DNA from: Rhodococcus zopfii NBRC 100606 = JCM 9919
Lineage (GTDB): Bacteria > Actinomycetota > Actinomycetes > Mycobacteriales > Mycobacteriaceae
NCBI RefSeq assembly: GCF_001895025.1
Contig: NZ_BCXI01000037.1
Span: 1-64,000 of the forward strand
Length of the DNA stretch: 64,000 bases
Direction: 5' to 3'
Shown one piece after another: positions 59,401 to 64,000 of this stretch. Numbering within the stretch: the stretch's first letter is position 1; each line of letters begins with the position of its first letter. Made by a program: the position numbers and the translations under genes. A model generated the notes under the pieces. It was not told the origin of the DNA, did not search any database, and was given only the letters and a program-made list of their open reading frames with translations.

Positions 59401-59618
59401 GCGAGGACACGCTTGCCCAGATCGCGCGGGAACTCGTCGGGGTCATGCGCCGCGACGTGAAGACCGACTGGAAGGTCCGCGAGGACGTCAAGGCGAAGCT
59501 GCGGTCGCAGGTCAAACGGTTGCTGACACGCTACAAGTACCCACCGGACCGCCAGCCCGCCGCGATCAAGCTGGTGCTCGAGCAGATGGAGGCGATCGCG
59601 CCGACCATGGCCGCCTAG
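56424..59618 (+). CDS. hsdR: Type I restriction enzyme motor/nuclease subunit
   Basis: HsdR (1064 residues) translocates and cuts DNA in type I systems. It has an N-terminal PD-(D/E)xK nuclease (Asp149 and Glu163-x-Lys165 in RRFDLVLY...AVAELKNAG) and SF2 helicase motifs HTQGSGKS (304-311), VDEAHRSHY and FTGTP. Motif VI lies in LMQTLARVNRTFRG, and a C-terminal helical domain contacts HsdM. The gene is about 10 kb from hsdMS on the same strand, separated by rph, an LLM gene and a toxin-antitoxin pair. No Shine-Dalgarno sequence is evident before ATG 56424. Confidence 0.95.
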   Translation: MADVLDFTGHLSESSWEHMALDTLGELGWQYLPGSVIAPGTGERASWDDLLVPARLRTAIATLNPGLPAATVDEAVAFIGTATSTDAIAENRVIHTYLTEGLRAVSYVDDTGVEITPTIRLLSTDPDENDWFVASQVTVIRGDYERRFDLVLYLNGMPVAVAELKNAGSEYAGLTDAHAQLQTYLREFPLAFRYAVIGLVSDGISASYGTPFTPFEHYSPWNVDDDGKPVEFTGDNHPLDVALFGLFNQERFLQLLRNYTAFDESEDGLVKRIAKPHQYFAVAKAVGSTVVAVESEGKAGVVWHTQGSGKSMEMELYANQVIRHPKLANPTIVVITDRNELDGQLYEAFSRSRLLPEHPRQIRRREELRSELSGRTTGGIYFTTLQKFGKSREERETGRSHPQLSDRRNIIVIVDEAHRSHYDDLDGYARHLRDALPHATLIAFTGTPISFEDRNTQAVFGDYIDVYDLTRAVEDGATVPVHFESRLVKVAFAGEVTEEQIDASADEVTAGLDDTERARIEKSVAVINAVYGTPARLQALAADLVAHWENRRTEMAKFVGSDDNPTAPGKAMIVCATREICANLYREIVTLRPDWHSDDISTGRIKVVYSGDASDTPPISNHVRRDSANAAIKKRLKNIDDELELVIVKDMMLTGFDAPPLHTLYLDRPLKGALLMQTLARVNRTFRGKRDGLLVAYAPVADNLADALAEYTASDRTTKPLGRPVAEAVDTVKNTLTKLGNMLHGCDWQAHRNAVGQRGWLDIVFATVAYLRDPKNPENKVEDGRETLAARYRKHASQLSRVWAICSGHEDVRSLAGDARFFEEVRVYMAKFDAADRQARGVAVPEDVKRALRALMAASVESGEVLDIYDAAGMPKPSLADLNADFLERTLQAKNPTLAIEALRKLVAEESRKVARHNLVRQRAFSQKLQELMIKYTNSQLTSAEVIAALVEVAKEVQAESQRGQRFDPPLGDHELSFYDAVAQNESALHDMGEDTLAQIARELVGVMRRDVKTDWKVREDVKAKLRSQVKRLLTRYKYPPDRQPAAIKLVLEQMEAIAPTMAA

Positions 59619-59619
59619 C

Positions 59620-59669
59620 GTGCCGTGCGCCTTTCTGGCGCCGGGAGGCACCAAAAAGGCGCACGGCAC
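59620..59669 (+). terminator. Hairpin terminator after hsdR
   Basis: Arms GTGCCGTGCGCCTTT (59620-59634) and its complement (59655-59669) make a 15-bp stem with a 20-nt loop, starting 2 bp past the stop. Confidence 0.7.
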
Positions 59670-59758
59670 CGGGAACATTTCGCAACTGCGCCGCATCTCA
59701 TCGTCAGGTGGGTTCACAGAAGGACCCGCCGACAGGCGATCGGCGACACGGAGGCGAC

Positions 59759-60118
59759 ATGACTCATCAGGTCCAGAACATTCGGCCCGGCGGATTCCAG
59801 TACAACGCCCCCGTCGAGCAGGTCCGCCCGGCGCTGCCGCCGCAGAACACCGGCTGGGCGGTCGCGGCATTGATCTTCTTCTGGCCGCTGGCGTTCTCGG
59901 CGTTCTCCCATTCGGCGAAGGTGTACCCGCTGTGGGCGATGGGCGACTCCGCGGGTGCGCAGGCGGCGTCGGACAGCGCGAAGCGGCTCGGCAGGATTGC
60001 GCTGCTCGTGTGGGCGGTGCTCGTGGTGCTGATCGTCGTGCTGTACGTGGCGATCTTCGCCGCGGCCATGTCGGCCGTGAACGATCTCCCGACGTACTCG
60101 GACTACTCGTACCGCTGA
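59759..60118 (+). CDS. CD225/dispanin-like small membrane protein
   Basis: The 119-residue protein has two hydrophobic segments (WAVAALIFFWPLAFSAFSHS and IALLVWAVLVVLIVVLYVAIF) separated by a short loop with GDSAGAQAASDSAKRLGR. This A-x-x-AS-x-x-A pattern is typical of bacterial CD225/dispanin proteins. The N-terminus is proline-rich. GGAGG lies 5 nt before the ATG. The function of bacterial members is unknown. It follows the hsdR terminator and is not clearly part of the restriction system. Confidence 0.75.
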   Translation: MTHQVQNIRPGGFQYNAPVEQVRPALPPQNTGWAVAALIFFWPLAFSAFSHSAKVYPLWAMGDSAGAQAASDSAKRLGRIALLVWAVLVVLIVVLYVAIFAAAMSAVNDLPTYSDYSYR

Positions 60119-60315
60119 CCTGGGGCGGGTCGGCATCCACGTCGACCGTCCGTGCCGGGAGGTCCGGCCGGCCGATGCCGGGAGGGGTCCGGTCGCTCCG
60201 GGCGATCCGGTCGGGAACATCAACGGTTCGGCAGCTCACCGGGTTCGTGCTCGCGGAGGGGTGACCACGAACCCGGGGTGTGCTGTGGACTACCGAGTTC
60301 CCGACCGGATCGATT

Positions 60316-60930
60316 TCACTCCACTTCCATCGTGCCGAATTCGGCACGCCCGGTCCGCCGGTACACGGCGATGATCACGCCGTTGCTGGTGCTGCGTGTC
60401 TCGACGAGAGACATGCCGGTATCGAGACCGCGCTCGGCGAACAGCCGCCGGCCCTGCCCGACGACGACCGGGAACGTCAACAGGTTGTATTCGTCCACGA
60501 GATCGTATTCGTGGAGTGTGCGCACGAGGCCGAGACTGCCGTGCACCTGTAGTTCGCGTCCGGGACGGCTCTTCAGCTCGGCTACGGCGGAAGCGATGTC
60601 GCCGTCCAGCACGGTGACCGGCCCCCATTCGGGGTCTTCGAGCGTGGTGGAGGCGACGTACTTGGGCAGCGTGTTGAGACGGTGTGCGACGAGTTCGTCC
60701 GGGTCGGTCGCGTTCGGCCACGAGGCGGCGAAGATGTCGTATGTGCGGCGGCCGAGCAGGAACGCGTCGACCCGGCCGAACACTTCGTCGATGAAGGCGC
60801 CGGTGTCGTCGTCGAAGAGCGGCACCACCCAGCCGCCTCGTTCGAAGCCTCCGCTGCGATCCTCATCGGGTCCGCCGGGGCCCTGCGCCACGCCGTCGAT
60901 CGAGACGAACGCGGTCACGGTCAGTTTCAT
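60316..60930 (-). CDS. Dihydrofolate-reductase-family (RibD C-terminal-like) protein
   Basis: The 204-residue protein has the RibD-C/DHFR-like fold: TVTAFVSIDGVAQGPGGPDED at the N-terminus, DAFLLGRRTYDIFAASWP, and the C-terminal GLVRTLHEYDLVDEYNLLTFPVVVGQGRRLF. Members are NADPH-binding reductases, many uncharacterised. GGAGAAAG precedes ATG 60930; a longer frame to 61020 lacks support. Confidence 0.88.
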   Translation of the reverse strand: MKLTVTAFVSIDGVAQGPGGPDEDRSGGFERGGWVVPLFDDDTGAFIDEVFGRVDAFLLGRRTYDIFAASWPNATDPDELVAHRLNTLPKYVASTTLEDPEWGPVTVLDGDIASAVAELKSRPGRELQVHGSLGLVRTLHEYDLVDEYNLLTFPVVVGQGRRLFAERGLDTGMSLVETRSTSNGVIIAVYRRTGRAEFGTMEVE

Positions 60931-61322
60931 CCGCTTTCTCCTTGACGTCCTTGGTGGGCGACTTGAATCCCGTTGTCGTAGGTTCGGGCTGCCCGGGGAC
61001 TTGCGGTGTGGCTTCCCCATTTTCGCCTATCGAACCCTCGGAAGGGTATGGCCGCCGCAGCGTCCTCGACGACTCGACCGATCATCGATAGAGGCCGATC
61101 ATCGAGAGAGGCGACGCGAGCGCTGTTCGAGGACACGACGGAGATGGACGAGATCCCTCACGCGGTTACGCGACCGTCGGTGCGGCGCCGGGTTCGCGGA
61201 ATCCCGCTTGTGCTTTGTGCACAAAAAGGAAGGAAAGTCTGACCTTGCCGCATATGGTCCAGGTCACATAAGGCTCATAGCCTCTAGACAAGTCATTGCA
61301 CACCTGTCTCGAGGAACCCTCC
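60931..61322. other. Intergenic region upstream of the acyl-CoA ligase
   Basis: About 390 bp between divergent genes. AGGCT-CAT-AGCCT (61271-61283) is a perfect small inverted repeat 40 bp before the ligase start and may be an operator. No coding frame is convincing. Confidence 0.45.
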
Positions 61323-62804
61323 ATGAATTTGCCTGGCCTGCCGGACTATCGCGCTACATGCAATCGGTACGATGCCTGCATCGCCGACGAGCACACGACT
61401 CTGTCGAATGGGGATTTCGCGCAGCGAGTCCGCGCGACCGCGACCCAATTGCACCAGCTCGGTGTGGTTCCCGGCTCGGTGGTGGCGGTGCAACTGCGCA
61501 ACCGCGTCGAGCTGATCGTCGTTCTGTTCGCCGGGTGGCGTCTCGGCGCGGCGGTGACCCCGGTCAATCCGAACCTGACCGACTTCGAAACCGAGCACCA
61601 GCTGCGTGATTCCGGTGCGGTCGTGTTGGTCGGCGATGCCCGCCCGCTGCCGTCCTTCGATGGTGCCTATCTCGACGTTGCAGACCTTGCCACCACCGTC
61701 GATGTCGGTGCGCCGGACTCGGTGCACAACCCCGACGGGCAAGAGCTGGCGCTGTTGATCTACACCAGCGGGACCACCGGCGCCCCGAAGGGTGTCATGC
61801 TCACCCACGGCAACCTGCTGGCGATGTGTGACAGTGTGGTCGAGGCATTCGAGATCGTTCCCGACGATCACTGTCTACTGGTGCTGCCGCTGTTCCACGC
61901 CAACGCGATAGTGCTCAGCACCCTCACCCCGCTGCTGGTCGGGGCGCACACCACCATCGCAGCGAAGTTCTCGGTCGACACCTTCTTCGACATGGTCGAA
62001 AGATACAGGCCCACCTACTTTTCCGCGGTTCCCACGATCTACGCGATGCTCGATGCGCTCGATGCGGGCATCGCGCCGGATATGTCCTCGGTCCGCTTCG
62101 CGATCGGTGGTGCGGCCCCGATGCCGGCCGAGTTGATCGAGCGCATCGAACGCCGCTACGGGTTCCCCCTCGTCGAGGGGTATGGGCTCTCGGAGGGGAC
62201 CTGCGCCTCGGCGATCAACCCGCTGCGCGGTCCCCGCAAACCGGGTACCGTCGGCCTGCCTCTGCCCGGACAGCGAGTCGAGATCGCCGCGCCCGACGGC
62301 TCGGCGGTGCCCCCCGGGGAAACCGGGGAAGTGGTGATCAGCGGACCGAACGTGATGGCCGGCTATCTCGGCAAAACCGAGGAAACAGCGAAGACGATCG
62401 TCGACGGGCGTCTGCACACCGGCGACGTCGGGTATCTCGATGACGACGGATACCTGGTGTTGGTCGATCGCATCAAGGACATGATCATCCGGGGCGGAGA
62501 AAACCTCTACCCCAAGGAGATCGAGACGGCCCTCTACCATCACGAGGACGTTCTCGAGGCGGCCGTCATCGGAAAACCGGATCCGATCTACGGCGAGGTG
62601 CCGGTGGCCTACGTCAGTCTCCGGCCGGGCTCGACGCTCACCAGCGACGACCTGTTCGATGTGTGCCGAAAGTCTTTGTCCAAGTTCAAACTCCCAGTGG
62701 ACATCATCATCCGCGACGACCTGCCGAAGAACTCCGTCGGCAAGCTGCACAAGCCGGCACTGCGCGCCGAACACCGCAGCGCCACATCCGCTTCGGCTTC
62801 CTGA
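61323..62804 (+). CDS. Acyl-CoA synthetase (AMP-forming, FadD-like)
   Basis: The 493-residue enzyme activates a carboxylic acid to its CoA thioester through an acyl-adenylate. It shows the P-loop YTSGTTGAPKGVM, PLFHANAIV, the acyl-pocket and A5 region (VEGYGLSEGTCAS), LHTGDVGYLDDDGYLVLVDRIKDMIIRGGENLYPKEIE, and the C-terminal catalytic Lys in PKNSVGKLHK. The closest pattern is medium/long-chain FadD or the phenylacetate/benzoate-type ligases; chain specificity is unclear. It is 85 bp upstream of the DUF3556 gene and likely co-transcribed. Confidence 0.9.
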   Translation: MNLPGLPDYRATCNRYDACIADEHTTLSNGDFAQRVRATATQLHQLGVVPGSVVAVQLRNRVELIVVLFAGWRLGAAVTPVNPNLTDFETEHQLRDSGAVVLVGDARPLPSFDGAYLDVADLATTVDVGAPDSVHNPDGQELALLIYTSGTTGAPKGVMLTHGNLLAMCDSVVEAFEIVPDDHCLLVLPLFHANAIVLSTLTPLLVGAHTTIAAKFSVDTFFDMVERYRPTYFSAVPTIYAMLDALDAGIAPDMSSVRFAIGGAAPMPAELIERIERRYGFPLVEGYGLSEGTCASAINPLRGPRKPGTVGLPLPGQRVEIAAPDGSAVPPGETGEVVISGPNVMAGYLGKTEETAKTIVDGRLHTGDVGYLDDDGYLVLVDRIKDMIIRGGENLYPKEIETALYHHEDVLEAAVIGKPDPIYGEVPVAYVSLRPGSTLTSDDLFDVCRKSLSKFKLPVDIIIRDDLPKNSVGKLHKPALRAEHRSATSASAS

Positions 62805-62889
62805 CGGCAGCTCTTCTTCGAATCATTGCCCAGCCGGCCATCGTCGAAGATGGTGGGGCGCTGGCTCCTACTCGAATCAAGGACTCACC

Positions 62890-64000
62890 ATGAGCTTTAC
62901 ACAATCGGATCTGCCCGATGTGGACCCGGCGACATTCGGGGACAGACCGCATCTGGAAAGGGTCAAGATCCTCTCGCGGCACTGGGCCGAGTACGGCTTC
63001 GGTACCCCGTGGATGATTCACCTCTTCTACGTCGCCAAGATCGCGCTGTACCTGTTCCTGGGTGTGGTCTTCGCCAGCTTCACCAGCGGTTTCGGTGGGT
63101 TCTGGGACGTCGCCTCGTACTGGACCGAGCCGATCTTCTACCAGAAGATGCTGTTGTGGACGATGCTGTTCGAAATGCTCGGCTTGGGTGCGAGCTCCGG
63201 ACCGCTCGCCTTCCGATTCAGCCCCCCGATCGGCGGCGTCCTGCACTTCGCGCGGCCGAAGACCCTGAGAATGCCGCCGTGGCCGGGCAAAGTCCCGTTC
63301 ACGAGCGGTTCCACCCGGACGTGGTTCGACGTGGTGCTGTACCTGGGCATCGTGGCGAATCTGGTGGTGCTGCTGTTCTCGGACGGCGTGCCGAAGGACG
63401 GACAACCCGCCGACAGCGTCGGACTGCTCGACCCGAGCCTGCTGTTCCCGCTGATCGGGATGATGGTCGTGATGGGGTTGCGCGACAAGATCGTGTTCCT
63501 GATCGCCCGCAGCGAGCAGTACTGGGTCGCGGCGATCTTCTTCGCGGTGCTCCCCTTCGTGGAGATGATCGTCGCACTCAAGATCATCATGTGCACGGTG
63601 TGGATCTGGGCCGCGTTCTCGAAGCTGGGCCGGCACTTCTCCTTCGTGGTCTCGGCGATGCTGTCGAACGCTCCGTGGTTCCGTTCACCGCGACTCAAGC
63701 GCAAGCTCTACCGCGATTACCCGAACGATCTGCGCCCGTCCAAGCTCGCCGCGTTCGTCGCGCACCAGGGCACCGTCATCGAGTTCGCAGCACCGGTGAT
63801 TCTGCTGCTGTCGCCCAACCGCACGCTGACCTTGCTCACTGTCGCCGGTGTGGTGATCTTCCACCTGTTCATCACCTCCACCTTCCCTCTCGCAGTGCCG
63901 CTCGAGTGGAACATCTTCTACTGCTTCAGCACGGTCTGGCTGTTCGGTCTGCATATGCCGCCCGAATTCGGAGTCACGGCGATCTCCCCGCTGCTGCTCG
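62890..64000 (+). CDS. DUF3556-type integral membrane protein, partial
   Basis: An open frame with ATG at 62890 runs off the window end; 370 residues are present. It has multiple membrane helices (MIHLFYVAKIALYLFLGVVF, TWFDVVLYLGIVANLVVLLF, LLFPLIGMMVVMG, TLLTVAGVVIFHLFI). Conserved aromatic and proline-rich loops (FSPPIGGVLHFARPKTLRMPPWPG, RDYPNDLRPSKLAAFVAHQGTVIEF) match my memory of DUF3556 proteins of mycolate actinobacteria. The start of the frame is supported by a short gap after the acyl-CoA ligase. Function unknown; the pairing with an acyl ligase hints at lipid handling. Confidence 0.8.
   Translation, partial: MSFTQSDLPDVDPATFGDRPHLERVKILSRHWAEYGFGTPWMIHLFYVAKIALYLFLGVVFASFTSGFGGFWDVASYWTEPIFYQKMLLWTMLFEMLGLGASSGPLAFRFSPPIGGVLHFARPKTLRMPPWPGKVPFTSGSTRTWFDVVLYLGIVANLVVLLFSDGVPKDGQPADSVGLLDPSLLFPLIGMMVVMGLRDKIVFLIARSEQYWVAAIFFAVLPFVEMIVALKIIMCTVWIWAAFSKLGRHFSFVVSAMLSNAPWFRSPRLKRKLYRDYPNDLRPSKLAAFVAHQGTVIEFAAPVILLLSPNRTLTLLTVAGVVIFHLFITSTFPLAVPLEWNIFYCFSTVWLFGLHMPPEFGVTAISPLLL

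Noticed and set aside
1-64000. CRISPR array, IS element or prophage
   Set aside because: No regularly spaced repeat set, transposase motif, integrase or structural phage gene was found.

Overview
The window is high-GC actinobacterial DNA, most likely from a Rhodococcus or close relative. The evidence is G/C-ending codons throughout, many GTG starts, ATGA/GTGA stop-start overlaps, hairpin terminators that mostly lack a U tract, and gene families typical of mycolate-containing actinobacteria (LLM/F420 enzymes, DUF3556, GAP family, KstD-like flavoproteins). No insertion sequence, prophage, CRISPR array or rRNA was seen. The right edge cuts a DUF3556-type membrane protein.

Layout. 0-11 kb is catabolic and respiratory core: a LysR regulator divergent from an NDH-2 dehydrogenase, a CurA-like reductase, and the end of the beta-ketoadipate pathway (pcaD-pcaR-pcaF leftward, pcaIJ rightward, sharing a promoter region with two 15-bp PcaR-like sites). 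A KstD-like flavoprotein, an AI-2E family permease and an initiator tRNA follow. 11-14 kb is lutABC (lactate oxidation). 14-19 kb holds a small secreted protein, a VTC/DUF4956/CotH membrane module, and a Lon-N/DUF309 pair. 19-26 kb is an acyl-CoA module (TetR, acyl-CoA dehydrogenase, thiolase, two SDRs, FabH-like synthase, second TetR) with a twin palindromic operator.

26-37.6 kb is a complete-looking C-P lyase operon, phnF-G-H-I-(JK)-L-M, then phnD-C-E(E) and an inositol-monophosphatase-like gene. PhnJ, the radical-SAM C-P lyase, and PhnK, the ABC ATPase that docks on it, are one continuous 620-residue reading frame. PhnE is a fused double permease. PhnN and PhnP are not in the window; the IMPase-like protein occupies the 3' position.

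37.6-40 kb has a DUF1254 protein, a GAP permease and a lipoprotein. 40-60 kb looks like a defence/accessory island: an RNase H-like protein with an altered active site; a methyltransferase-like protein without catalytic motifs fused to a specificity-type domain; hsdM, hsdS and a single-HKD PLD-type nuclease in one overlapping operon; rifampin phosphotransferase; an LLM oxidoreductase; an HTH-MntA/HepT toxin-antitoxin pair; several small membrane proteins; and the type I motor subunit hsdR about 10 kb from hsdMS. 60-64 kb returns to metabolism (RibD/DHFR-like protein, acyl-CoA ligase, DUF3556).

The strongest candidates for something unusual are the PhnJ-PhnK fusion, the pseudo-methyltransferase/TRD protein leading the split type I restriction locus, and the paired operators with 19-bp repeat spacing.
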